NCBI GenBank assembly: GCA_017523785.1
Contig: JAFWVX010000033.1
Location: forward strand, 1 to 64,000
Direction: 5' to 3'
DNA: 64,000 bases
Source of the DNA: Lachnospiraceae bacterium
Lineage (GTDB): Bacteria; Bacillota; Clostridia; Lachnospirales; Lachnospiraceae
Of this stretch, positions 41,067 through 49,726 are shown in pieces. Positions within the stretch are counted from its first letter, which is position 1; each line of letters starts with the position of its first letter. The notes beneath the pieces were generated by a model. It did no database searches, was not told where the DNA came from, and worked only from the letters and a program-made list of their open reading frames with translations. Both the position numbers and the translations under genes were made by a program.

Positions 41067-41579
41067 CTAGTTTGTGCAATTATTTAGAACAGCTTTCAAC
41101 CTTTCTAATTCCTTTAAACATTTGCTACTTCTATTATTTTCAATAATTATATTTAAGACAAACAAATACATATCAATTTCGGAATTAAAATCAAGTATTG
41201 TATTTTTTTTGCAAATTTTAATTAAATTTTCTTTATTTGTTCTTCCTTTCTCATCCAAAACAACATTTTTAATGAATATGCCTTGGTATTTAATATTGCT
41301 GTTTACAGCTTCTTGCACTTCGCCGACAGTACCCTCACCAAATCTATCAAAAAAAATGGCAATAAAAATATCTGATTCTTTTAGACTTTTGTTTATTTCA
41401 TTTTGTTTACCACTCTTTGCTACTGCCTTACTAGTTTCCTCACAAAAAAATGAATAGACAATTTTATCATCATTTATTAAAATATTATTAACTTGTCTAA
41501 AGAAGTCAGCTAACCGTATTCTTAAGTCACTAAACTCTCCTAGGGTAGATGAAGCTACAAAAATTCTATATTCTTTCAT
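41067..41579 (-). CDS. Small TIR-like/DUF4062-like protein of a two-gene cassette
   Basis: The 170-residue protein begins EYRIFVASSTLGEFSDLRIRLADFFRQVNN and continues to DIFIAIFFDRFGEGTVGEVQEAVN. Together these match a flavodoxin-like fold of the DUF4062/TIR-like class, where such domains are sensors or NAD-processing effectors fused to or beside STAND proteins. A short helical tail follows. No known catalytic Glu can be assigned with confidence. It starts 3 bases after the 738-residue gene and shares its mRNA. Codon use is as AT-rich as neighbours or more so. Function unknown; defence is an inference. Confidence 0.6.
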   Translation of the reverse strand: MKEYRIFVASSTLGEFSDLRIRLADFFRQVNNILINDDKIVYSFFCEETSKAVAKSGKQNEINKSLKESDIFIAIFFDRFGEGTVGEVQEAVNSNIKYQGIFIKNVVLDEKGRTNKENLIKICKKNTILDFNSEIDMYLFVLNIIIENNRSSKCLKELERLKAVLNNCTN

Positions 41580-41582
41580 CAG

Positions 41583-43799
41583 TTACTCCTTCCTAAACAA
41601 ATTATTTACAACTCTAAAGCAAGCAAACCTACCACTAATACTAAGTGCTCTACAATCAATTGAAAACCTATGCCTTGCAAAAGCTACTAATATCCATTTT
41701 TGTGGGAATATAGGATGTTTATAATAATTGATTTTCTTTCGTTCACATGCATAATCTAAAATTAACTTTATATCTGATGAATAACACTTATCTATATTTT
41801 TTATAAATAGTATTCCAGGTTGGTTATAGTCACTATTTGAATTTGTACTAAATACAGGTAGATACTTTAGCACCTGTTCAGCATTTTTTATATCATTGCC
41901 ATCAATCCTACTAATTACTAATTTACAAATTTCATCTTTTCGAAATAATTTATTACTTTTAACTATATTTTCATAACTTAAACCCTTAAAAATAATATCC
42001 TCATTATACTCATCAATATAAAACAATAATGGCGTATAGATACGCCCACTTAGTGCACCCATGAGTTGCATTCCAATTTGCCAATCAACTTCATTTTCAT
42101 TTTTCAACACAACCGATCTACTAAAATCATCAGAATCAAAATTTCCCTTTTTTGGCTTTGTAAAAACTTTTAATTCTCCATACTTGTTTAAAAAGAAATT
42201 ATATAATAGCTTTGTATTATAATTTATATCCTTATTACTAATTACTTCTGACAAATCAAGGCATTTCTCTGCATCAAAAATATCATTGTATTTGAATAAG
42301 GTTTCAAATAAATATTTTCCTCTATTGTAATCATTTTTATGATATATTAAAAATTGAACAAATTCCCACAATTTGGAAGTATAAAAATCTATGTCTTCTA
42401 GTGAAATCTTAATAAATAATTCGCAAAGTTTATCTAAATGCTTATCTACCTCATCATTCTTAAAATCATAATATTCATTTACCTTAAGAATACCAAGTAT
42501 TAAATCTATATAATCCATAATATTTTTCGTGTGAAGCTCTGCAATATCAACACTATCATATAGTTCCAATATATCATCAATCGCCTTAATATCATTATTA
42601 TTTTGTTTATCAGCTGAGTATTTTAAAAAGTGTAAATGTAAATAATTACATTTATTTATATATTCACTATTCGATTTTTGCAAATACTCATATTTATTTA
42701 GAACCTTATCAACTAAATCGTTGATATTTTCTATATTGTAATTTCCAATTAAGCAATCTAAACTATCAACAGCTTTGTTAATATATTCATCTATATTCTT
42801 ATCTATAATTTCATTTAAAACCCATTTAGTATCCTCAATAATTTCAAAAATTAAATCTTGTGTCTCACTTTCATCACTTTCTACAACTTTGCCTTTATTA
42901 GCATTAATTCTTAAGGCAAATTCATCTATCAATTCTTTTCTTTTGCTTTCAATATTTTCTTGAGTAGTATCCAATTTATTATTTTCGTTTACAATTTCTT
43001 CTCTTGGTCTAATTAGTTTTAACGCCTCATCATACTTCCCATCTAAAATTAATTTTGAAATTACTTTTTCTTCATTGGATTTGTCATTTCTCAAAATTGT
43101 AGTTAGACATTTGTTTATTCCATCATAACTTTCTCCTACTAATTTATTAATTATAGCTTGCTTAGCACTTATTTCCATGCATAGCTCAAATTTTCTATCA
43201 TTATCTGTTTCAAAACTGTTTATACTTTCTAATATACTATTGCGTTCATCTATAATTTCTTTTAATTTTAAATTATTAGTGATATACTCAACATCATTGA
43301 TATCAATTTCAAGATCACTACCCTTTATTCTTAATTTGCCATTGTTTTCCTCTATTTCAAACCCATATAAATTATTTAAACTTTCAAAAAATATTATATT
43401 TAGCAATTTATCTTCATTGTTAACAAACTGATTATAGTGAGATATTTTACATAGGTAATCGTAAAAATCTTTTAAATCACTGCCTAATTCCTTTCCGCTT
43501 GAGCCTTTAAAAAGAGGTATAATTTTAGGATAATCATTCTTTAAATATTTCTCATAAACCTCAATGAATCTTTCTTTTTTATCTTCAATTGTTTTATCAA
43601 TTAAAATAAAAACCTCGTCAACCTCTGAATAATACTTTTCTATTCTATCATATAAGCAGAAATCATATTCAGTCACTAATTCTATATATAATTCATTTCT
43701 CGATATGCGAGTTTTATTTAACCTATCGATATACTCTCCGACATATTTACACCAAGGCTCCAAAGACTTTGATGCTAGTATTAAAATTTTGTTTTTCAT
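41583..43799 (-). CDS. Large helical protein with N-terminal TIR-like domain, two-gene cassette
   Basis: I do not recognise the 738-residue protein. The first ~130 residues (KNKILILASKSLEPWCKYVGEYIDRLN..., VFILIDKTIEDKKERF, PKIIPLFKG) look like a Rossmann/TIR-like fold. Residues ~170-520 are helical, TPR-like repeats with many Asp and Glu. The last ~150 residues include LPVFSTNSNSDYNQPGILF and a basic tail, HRFSIDCRALSISGRFACFR. The preferred ATG (43799) has AAGGG upstream and follows the aminotransferase stop by one base, so it is translationally coupled to that gene. A TTG at 43817 would extend it by 6 residues. Confidence 0.6.
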   Translation of the reverse strand: MKNKILILASKSLEPWCKYVGEYIDRLNKTRISRNELYIELVTEYDFCLYDRIEKYYSEVDEVFILIDKTIEDKKERFIEVYEKYLKNDYPKIIPLFKGSSGKELGSDLKDFYDYLCKISHYNQFVNNEDKLLNIIFFESLNNLYGFEIEENNGKLRIKGSDLEIDINDVEYITNNLKLKEIIDERNSILESINSFETDNDRKFELCMEISAKQAIINKLVGESYDGINKCLTTILRNDKSNEEKVISKLILDGKYDEALKLIRPREEIVNENNKLDTTQENIESKRKELIDEFALRINANKGKVVESDESETQDLIFEIIEDTKWVLNEIIDKNIDEYINKAVDSLDCLIGNYNIENINDLVDKVLNKYEYLQKSNSEYINKCNYLHLHFLKYSADKQNNNDIKAIDDILELYDSVDIAELHTKNIMDYIDLILGILKVNEYYDFKNDEVDKHLDKLCELFIKISLEDIDFYTSKLWEFVQFLIYHKNDYNRGKYLFETLFKYNDIFDAEKCLDLSEVISNKDINYNTKLLYNFFLNKYGELKVFTKPKKGNFDSDDFSRSVVLKNENEVDWQIGMQLMGALSGRIYTPLLFYIDEYNEDIIFKGLSYENIVKSNKLFRKDEICKLVISRIDGNDIKNAEQVLKYLPVFSTNSNSDYNQPGILFIKNIDKCYSSDIKLILDYACERKKINYYKHPIFPQKWILVAFARHRFSIDCRALSISGRFACFRVVNNLFRKE

Positions 43800-43800
43800 A

Positions 43801-45096
43801 TTATACCCTTGTATCAATTATTTTACATATCGTCACATATTTAACCACCGCCACAAAAACTTTAAGGGCGACTTCTAAGTCTTTGATGTTTGGGTAGGTT
43901 GGAGCTATTCTTATGTTTGAGTCATCTGGGTCTTTATGGTATGGGTAAGATGCTCCAGCATCTGTAAGCTTAACACCTAATTCTTTACATTTTGCTACTA
44001 TGTCTTTTGCTGTACCGTGCATAGCATAAAATGATATAAAATATCCACCATGTGGTTTAGTCCACCTAACCATATCTATATCAGACAACTCTTTTTCAAA
44101 TGTATTTAACACTAATTCAAATTTTGGTCTAAGTATCTTTGCATGTTCTAACATATGAGATTTTATTCCGAGTAAATTTTTGAAGTAGTGAACATGTCTT
44201 AACTCATTAACCTTGTCATAGCCAATAGTCTGAATTTTTAAATGTTTTTTTATGTCTTTAATATTATTATCTGATGCAGCAAGGGATGCTATACCAGAAC
44301 CTGGGAAACAAATTTTAGAAGTAGATGCGAATTTATATACAATATCTGGATTTCCTACTTTCTCACACTCAGTTAAAATTTCAAGTATGTGGTCTCTTTT
44401 TTCTGGTTCCTCATACAAATGATGAACAGTGTATGCATTATCCCAAAAAATTCTAAAGTCAGATGCTTTTGTTTTAAGAGTTGCAAATCTTTTTATAGTT
44501 TCATCGCTATAAGTATATCCGTCTGGATTTGAATATTTTGGCACGCACCAAATTCCTTTTATGCTATCATCTTCTGATACAAGTTTCTCAATCATATCCA
44601 TATTAGGACCTGTTTCTGACATAGGAATATTAATCATCTCTATACCAAATTCTTCGCAAATGGCAAAATGTCTATCATAGCCTGGCACTGGACACAAAAA
44701 TTTAACTTTTGGAAGTTTGCACCAAGGAGTGTGCCCCATTATTCCAAATACCCATGCTTGCATAATCATAGTATACATAACATTAAGTGATGAGTTTCCA
44801 TATATCAAAATATTCTCAATTTTGTTTTCCATAAAAGTTGCAAGGAGTTCTCTTGCCTCTTCTATGCCACCAAGTTGACCGTAATTTCTGCAATCTGTTC
44901 CATCTTTGCAAATTAAATTCGAATGTTTGTCAAGTACACTCATTAGATCCATAGAGAGATCAAGTTGCTCTTTGCAAGGTTTGCCGCGGCTCATATCAAG
45001 ATTTAGGTTTAATGATTTTAAATCTTGGATTTCTTTCTCTAATTCAGTTTTTAAACTTGTTAGTTCTTCTTTACTTAATTCACTGTACTTTTTCAT
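43801..45096 (-). CDS. Class I aminotransferase, aspartate aminotransferase-like (Aminotran_MocR group)
   Basis: A PLP enzyme of about 431 residues of the bacterial aspartate aminotransferase group close to MocR proteins. Motifs: LNLDMSRGKPCKEQLDLS near the N-terminus, LCPVPGYDRHF, VPKYSNPDGYTY, WDNAYTVHHL and the Schiff-base lysine in KFASTSKICFPGSG. The ORF opens at 45117 inside a REP-type palindrome (MRVRRRH), but the ATG at 45096 has AAGGAGA directly upstream and is the start. The last 8 residues (CKIIDTRV) seem to be new sequence brought by the downstream insertion, since a displaced copy of the 3' end at 40517 ends differently. Confidence 0.9.
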   Translation of the reverse strand: MKKYSELSKEELTSLKTELEKEIQDLKSLNLNLDMSRGKPCKEQLDLSMDLMSVLDKHSNLICKDGTDCRNYGQLGGIEEARELLATFMENKIENILIYGNSSLNVMYTMIMQAWVFGIMGHTPWCKLPKVKFLCPVPGYDRHFAICEEFGIEMINIPMSETGPNMDMIEKLVSEDDSIKGIWCVPKYSNPDGYTYSDETIKRFATLKTKASDFRIFWDNAYTVHHLYEEPEKRDHILEILTECEKVGNPDIVYKFASTSKICFPGSGIASLAASDNNIKDIKKHLKIQTIGYDKVNELRHVHYFKNLLGIKSHMLEHAKILRPKFELVLNTFEKELSDIDMVRWTKPHGGYFISFYAMHGTAKDIVAKCKELGVKLTDAGASYPYHKDPDDSNIRIAPTYPNIKDLEVALKVFVAVVKYVTICKIIDTRV

Positions 45097-45107
45097 ATGT
45101 CTCCTTC

Positions 45108-45178
45108 GGACTCGCAATGCTCGCCCCTACGATGTGGGCGGATGATATCCGCCCCTACAGGGACAACAGGTGTAGTCC
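45108..45178. repeat. REP-type cluster upstream of the aminotransferase
   Basis: Three units: GACTCGCAATGCTCGCCCCT (from 45109), GTGGGCGGATGATATCCGCC+CCTAC (45134-45158), and GGGACAACAGGTGTAGTCCA (from 45160). The first overlaps the longest possible 5' end of the aminotransferase frame. Confidence 0.85.
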
Positions 45179-45197
45179 ACTACGATATATTTTCAAA

Positions 45198-46151
45198 TTA
45201 CAATTCATCTATAAGTTTTGTGATTGCCTCTTTTGTTGCTGCACTATTAAGTGCAAGTCTAAACTTTGTTGAGTTTTGCATTCCATGTGTATACCAAGCT
45301 ATATGATGTCTAAGCTCTGATATAGCAGTAAACTCCCCTTTAAAACTAATTGCATCATTCACATGTCTATACATCATTTTTTTTATCTCATCTTTAGTTG
45401 GCCGTTCTATCCTCTTACCATTTTCAATATACTCTATGCACTCTTTTACAAACCAAGGATTGCCTTTAATCGCTCTACCAATAGCTATAGCATCAGCACC
45501 AGTCTCATCAAGCATAGTTTTTGCATCATCTATAGTCCAAATATTTCCATTTGCAATAACTGGAATTTTAACTGCAGACTTTACGTCTTTTATAACATCT
45601 TTGTGCACATCTCCACTATATAATTCAGTTTTTGTTCTACCATGGACTGTTATAGCAGAAGCACCTGCAGATTCAAGTGCTTTTGCAAAACTAACCGCAT
45701 TTATGTGTTTATTGTCAAAACCAATTCTCATCTTGCAAGTGATTGGTTTGTCATTTACAACTCGAACCATCGTCTCAACTATTCTTGCAGCAAGTGCTTC
45801 ATCTTTCATAAGTGCCGAGCCCTCACCATTTCGCACAACTTTTAAAACCGGACACCCCATATTTATATCAATTATGTCATATTGCTCTTTAACTTTATTT
45901 GCAACCATTGACATGATGATTGGATCAGCTCCAAAAAGTTGAAGTGCAATTGGCGCCTCTTTCTTGTCGGTTGCCATTATCGTGGCATTTCCAGGATTAT
46001 TGTAATAAATTCCTTTCGCACTAACAAGTTCAGTTGTCATAAGTGCCGCACCCATTTCCTTCAAAATAATGCGATATGGCAGGTCGGTAATACCTGCCAT
46101 TGGTGCTACACATATTCTATTCTTTATTTCTACATTTCCAATTTTAAACAT
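45198..46151 (-). CDS. dusB: tRNA-dihydrouridine synthase, DusB-like
   Basis: Reduces uridines in tRNA with FMN and NADPH. Motifs: VAPMAGITDLPYR, MTTELVSAKG, INMGCPVLKVVRNGEGSALMKD (the active-site Cys loop), TVHGRTKTELYSGD and VIANGNIWTIDDA. At 317 residues it is of normal length, with the DusB-type C-terminal helical domain. It overlaps the upstream 122-residue gene by one base (TAATG), so the two are co-translated. Confidence 0.94.
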   Translation of the reverse strand: MFKIGNVEIKNRICVAPMAGITDLPYRIILKEMGAALMTTELVSAKGIYYNNPGNATIMATDKKEAPIALQLFGADPIIMSMVANKVKEQYDIIDINMGCPVLKVVRNGEGSALMKDEALAARIVETMVRVVNDKPITCKMRIGFDNKHINAVSFAKALESAGASAITVHGRTKTELYSGDVHKDVIKDVKSAVKIPVIANGNIWTIDDAKTMLDETGADAIAIGRAIKGNPWFVKECIEYIENGKRIERPTKDEIKKMMYRHVNDAISFKGEFTAISELRHHIAWYTHGMQNSTKFRLALNSAATKEAITKLIDEL

Positions 46152-46519
46152 TAAACTAGTCCGTTTAATTTAAATTTGCAAAACTCCGCAATCTGCGAAA
46201 ATATTTCTGCATACTCTCTCTCAATCTTTGAAAGTTTATAATTCGCATTTATCTCGTCGTAGTTGAAATCGTCATCATTCTTGTAAGTCTTAAACACCAA
46301 GTCGTACTCAGTGTTGTCAAACGAAACTTCCGCTACACCGCCGACCTCTTCAGTGAGCTTAACAAAAATGATTTTTAGAGTGTCTTTCACTTCTCTCGGT
46401 AGTACATTAAGTCTCTCATCCAAATAATATTTCTTACTATAAGAGTTCGACACAATAATTGGTATTAAAACTGCTGAAGATTCTAATTCGCTATTAAATT
46501 GTTCTTCATTATTATTCAT
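46151..46519 (-). CDS. Small hypothetical protein coupled to dusB
   Basis: A 122-residue acidic protein with no motif I recognise for certain; it resembles the short uncharacterised proteins (DUF6145-like) found before dus genes in Lachnospiraceae. An IPIIVSNSYSKKYYLDERLNVLPREVKDTLKIIFVKL segment suggests an alpha/beta fold. Its stop shares a base with the dusB start. Confidence 0.65.
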   Translation of the reverse strand: MNNNEEQFNSELESSAVLIPIIVSNSYSKKYYLDERLNVLPREVKDTLKIIFVKLTEEVGGVAEVSFDNTEYDLVFKTYKNDDDFNYDEINANYKLSKIEREYAEIFSQIAEFCKFKLNGLV

Positions 46520-46537
46520 TATTTATAATCTTTATAA

Positions 46538-46601
46538 CAATTTGCAATTTTCTAAATAAAATCTTGTTTTCGCGACCTATTTTCGAGAGAATTGCAAATT
46601 G
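46538..46601. repeat. Hairpin between pfkA and the dusB unit
   Basis: CAATTTGCAATTTTCT (46538-46553) and AGAGAATTGCAAATTG (46586-46601) pair in 15 of 16 positions around a ~32-nt loop. No T-run follows, so it is not a classical terminator. It is the third long hairpin in this window and unrelated in arm sequence to the others. Confidence 0.6.
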
Positions 46602-46619
46602 CAATATTATATTTAAATA

Positions 46620-47606
46620 TTATTTTGATTCCAACTCCTCAGCAGTCTTAATGAAGTATTGTGGGAACGCCTTCTGTTCAGCGAGCCCCTCATTGATGTC
46701 GACATCCGTAAACTCCCCATTCTTATAAACGATTAATCTATTTTTCTTCCCCGCAATCAAAACCTCCACCGCCTTGCATCCCATGATAGAAGCATAAACT
46801 CTATCCTTGCAAGTTGGCGAACCTCCTCTTTGGAGATGTCCAAGTATTGTCGCCCTTGTCTCTATTCCAGTCATAGTCTCAATCATTTTTGCCATATCAG
46901 CTGAGTGACCTATGCCCTCTGCATTTATAATAATATAATGCTTTTTGCCCTTCTTATTTGCAATCTTAACACGAGTTATGATTTGGCTGATGTCCTCATA
47001 CTCATTCAATTCTGGTATGATGATTTCCTCAGCTCCAGTTGAAATTCCAGTGTAAGCTGCGATGTAACCAGCATTTCTTCCCATAACTTCAACTATGCTA
47101 CATCTCTCATGAGAAGTACTCGTATCTCTAATTCTATCTACACCTTCCATCGCAGTGTTGATTGCTGTATCAAATCCTATTGTATATTCAGTGCAAGCAA
47201 TGTCTAAATCTATAGTTGCAGGAACTCCTATAACATTAATTTCTCCATTGGATAATTCTGACAAACTCTTTGCACCTTTAAATGTTCCATCACCGCCAAG
47301 AACCACTAATGCATCAACACCATCTTTTTTTAAAACTTCAATTGCTTTTTTCATTCCTTCAACTTCGCAAAATTCTTTAGACCTTGCAGTAAAAAGAATT
47401 GTGCCACCTCTATCAACTATATCAGAAACGGATCTCTTATCCATTTCACGATACTCGTTATCAAGTAGACCATTATATCCTTTTTCAAATCCAAGAACTT
47501 TTATTCCATTATTAACTGCACACCTAACTACTCCACGGATTGCAGCATTCATTCCAGGTGCATCGCCACCACTTGTCAATAACCCGATTGTTTTTACTCT
47601 GCCCAT
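46620..47606 (-). CDS. pfkA: 6-phosphofructokinase
   Basis: The glycolytic enzyme has the substrate and nucleotide motifs LTSGGDAPGMNAAIRG, VVLGGDGTFKGAKSL (Gly at the ATP/PPi-discriminating position suggests ATP use), the catalytic PATIDLDIACTEYTIGFDTA and VEVMGRNAGYIAAYT. The catalytic loop reads ATIDLDI rather than the usual GTIDNDI, a change I believe is common in Lachnospiraceae. At 328 residues it has normal length. It is 3 bases downstream of the HerA-like gene. Confidence 0.95.
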   Translation of the reverse strand: MGRVKTIGLLTSGGDAPGMNAAIRGVVRCAVNNGIKVLGFEKGYNGLLDNEYREMDKRSVSDIVDRGGTILFTARSKEFCEVEGMKKAIEVLKKDGVDALVVLGGDGTFKGAKSLSELSNGEINVIGVPATIDLDIACTEYTIGFDTAINTAMEGVDRIRDTSTSHERCSIVEVMGRNAGYIAAYTGISTGAEEIIIPELNEYEDISQIITRVKIANKKGKKHYIIINAEGIGHSADMAKMIETMTGIETRATILGHLQRGGSPTCKDRVYASIMGCKAVEVLIAGKKNRLIVYKNGEFTDVDINEGLAEQKAFPQYFIKTAEELESK

Positions 47607-47609
47607 ATT

Positions 47610-49250
47610 CTACCCCTTAAGTAAAGTTCCTAATATATTTCTTCCAAGTGCAGAACCTATGTTTCCTGCAACTCTTGATGCTGTTTTACTATTTGAACCA
47701 AAGATTGCAGATGTCAATGACTTAGACACCTCTCGTCCTATAGTGCTACCAGTAGATCTCATAACACTTTTAATTGCAGTATTCATTTTCTTAGATGCCT
47801 GAGCCTGTCTTTTAGCCTCTTCCTTAACAGCCTTCTCATAAGCCTTTTGCTCAGCTTTTGCAATTCTCTCTTGTTCCTTCTCCTGCTGCTTCAATAATTT
47901 CTCTTGTTCTTTAGTCAGTTTAGCATTATTTTCTAATTCGATATTATTTGCAAGTGCCTCTTCAGCCTTTTTATTTAATATCTCATACGCCGACTCTCTA
48001 TCAATATCTTTATAATACTTTGTATAAATAGTTGAGGACTTTATCTCTTTATCACGAGTAGCATCATCTATAGTTCCCATCTTACTCTGTGGTGGTAAAA
48101 CTTTTGCAAAGTCTACAACCTCAGGTGCACCCTTCTCATCCAAGAATGATACAAGTGCCTCACCAGTTCCAAGGGTCTCAAGAACTTCTGAAATATCTAA
48201 ATCTTTATTGTCTCTAAAACTGTCGCAGATTGCCTTATGATTTCTTTTATCTTTTGCAGTATATGATCTATGAACATGTTGAACTTTATTTCCAAGTTGT
48301 TGAAGTATGGTATCGGGAATGTCAGTTGGATCTTGAGTTATAAAATAAAGTCCAACTCCCTTTGACCTTATAAGTTTTGCCATTTGATCAATCTTCTTCA
48401 ATAATGCTGTCGAACTATCCTTAAATAAGATATGTGCCTCATCAAAGAAAAATACAAACTTAGGCTTATCTAAATCACCTACTTCTGGCATAGTCTCATA
48501 AATCTCTGAAATAAGCCAAAGCATAAATGCAGAATAAACTCTTGGGCTCAATATGAGACTTTGACTATGAATTATATTTATCATTCCCTTGCCATTTGCA
48601 TCAGTTTTAATTATATCAGCTAATTCAAGTTCTGGCTCACCGAAAAGTTTATCTATACCTTCCTGTTCAAGTGAAATCATAGAACGAAGAATTGACTGAA
48701 CACTTGGCTTTGTGATATTTCCATAAGCTGAAGAAAAATCTTTTGCATTCTCTCCAACATACTCAATCATCTTCTTCAAATCTTTTAAATCAAGAAGTAG
48801 TAATCTCTCATCGTCAGCAATCTTAAATATTACATTTAATATATCTGACTGAGTTTGGTTTAATTCAAAAATATGTGAAAGTAGTGTTGGACCAAATTCA
48901 CTTATTGTAGTTCTAATTGGAAGTCCATTTTTTCTATCTATCTCAAAAAACTGTGTAGGATATTTTTTATATGTAAAGCCATAGTCATTTAACTTAAACT
49001 TCTCAATTCTCTTCTTCATGTCATCACTGTCAATACCTGGTTCACACATTCCTGCAAGGTCGCCCTTCACATCTGCAAGGAAAACAGGAACACCTAAGTC
49101 TGAAAAACTTTCTGCCATTACTTTAAGTGTTATAGTTTTTCCAGAACCAGTTCCGCCCGCGATAAGTCCGTGACGATTTGCCATCTTTGGTAAAATATAA
49201 AACTCCTTGTCACCATTTTTCGCCATCAATATTTTATCATTTGTAAACAT
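47610..49250 (-). CDS. HerA-like P-loop ATPase, DUF853 (YjgR-like)
   Basis: The 546-residue protein shows Walker A GGTGSGKTITLKV (near residue 32), Walker B FVFFFDEAHILFKDSS and sensor-like FITQDPTDIPDTIL, as in the DUF853 group of HerA/FtsK-type ATPases. The last ~150 residues are a highly charged coiled coil (LTKEQEKLLKQQEKEQERI) followed by a Ser/Gly-rich tail. Its substrate is unknown. GGAGG precedes the ATG, and pfkA follows after 3 bases. Confidence 0.9.
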   Translation of the reverse strand: MFTNDKILMAKNGDKEFYILPKMANRHGLIAGGTGSGKTITLKVMAESFSDLGVPVFLADVKGDLAGMCEPGIDSDDMKKRIEKFKLNDYGFTYKKYPTQFFEIDRKNGLPIRTTISEFGPTLLSHIFELNQTQSDILNVIFKIADDERLLLLDLKDLKKMIEYVGENAKDFSSAYGNITKPSVQSILRSMISLEQEGIDKLFGEPELELADIIKTDANGKGMINIIHSQSLILSPRVYSAFMLWLISEIYETMPEVGDLDKPKFVFFFDEAHILFKDSSTALLKKIDQMAKLIRSKGVGLYFITQDPTDIPDTILQQLGNKVQHVHRSYTAKDKRNHKAICDSFRDNKDLDISEVLETLGTGEALVSFLDEKGAPEVVDFAKVLPPQSKMGTIDDATRDKEIKSSTIYTKYYKDIDRESAYEILNKKAEEALANNIELENNAKLTKEQEKLLKQQEKEQERIAKAEQKAYEKAVKEEAKRQAQASKKMNTAIKSVMRSTGSTIGREVSKSLTSAIFGSNSKTASRVAGNIGSALGRNILGTLLKG

Positions 49251-49283
49251 AGAACCTCCACGATAGAATCATTTTCTATATAC

Positions 49284-49311
49284 AAAAAATGAACTCGTAT
49301 TATACGAGTTC
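49284..49311 (-). terminator. Intrinsic terminator of yajC
   Basis: On the minus strand, GAACTCGTA-TAA-TACGAGTTC is followed by ATTTTTT, just after the yajC stop. Confidence 0.88.
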
Positions 49312-49321
49312 AAAATAATTA

Positions 49322-49666
49322 TTACTTTTTATCTGTTGTAGTATCCTCTGCCTTGTAATTTGGTTTTTCACTTCTCACTATCGCCTGCTTTTGCATTGGT
49401 ATTCTACAATTCTTATTATTTCCAAACTCTACAATTACTGTATCTGCTGTCATATCTATTATGATTCCATAAAAGCCCGATGCTGTTAAAACGCTGTCTC
49501 CTATGGCAAGTGAAGACATAAGTTCCTTCTTCTTTTGTTCTTCCTTCTTTTGAGGTCTAATCATTAAGAAATACATAATGGCAATCAAAAATACTACATA
49601 AACTACCATTATCATCGCAGAATTTCCTCCTAATATCCCACCACCTTCAGTTAAAAATAATCCCAT
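49322..49666 (-). CDS. yajC: Preprotein translocase subunit YajC
   Basis: A ~114-residue SecDF-associated membrane protein: a single N-terminal helix (IMVVYVVFLIAIMYFLMIRPQKK), then the conserved MRPQKKEEQKKKELMSSLAIGDSVLTASGFYGII block. The ATG at 49666 follows AGGAGG; an upstream in-frame ATG would add an unlikely leader. Confidence 0.93.
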   Translation of the reverse strand: MGLFLTEGGGILGGNSAMIMVVYVVFLIAIMYFLMIRPQKKEEQKKKELMSSLAIGDSVLTASGFYGIIIDMTADTVIVEFGNNKNCRIPMQKQAIVRSEKPNYKAEDTTTDKK

Positions 49667-49726
49667 AATCGTCCTCCTAATATTACTTAATTTTATCACA
49701 AAACGAACATAAAGTAAACAAATTGA

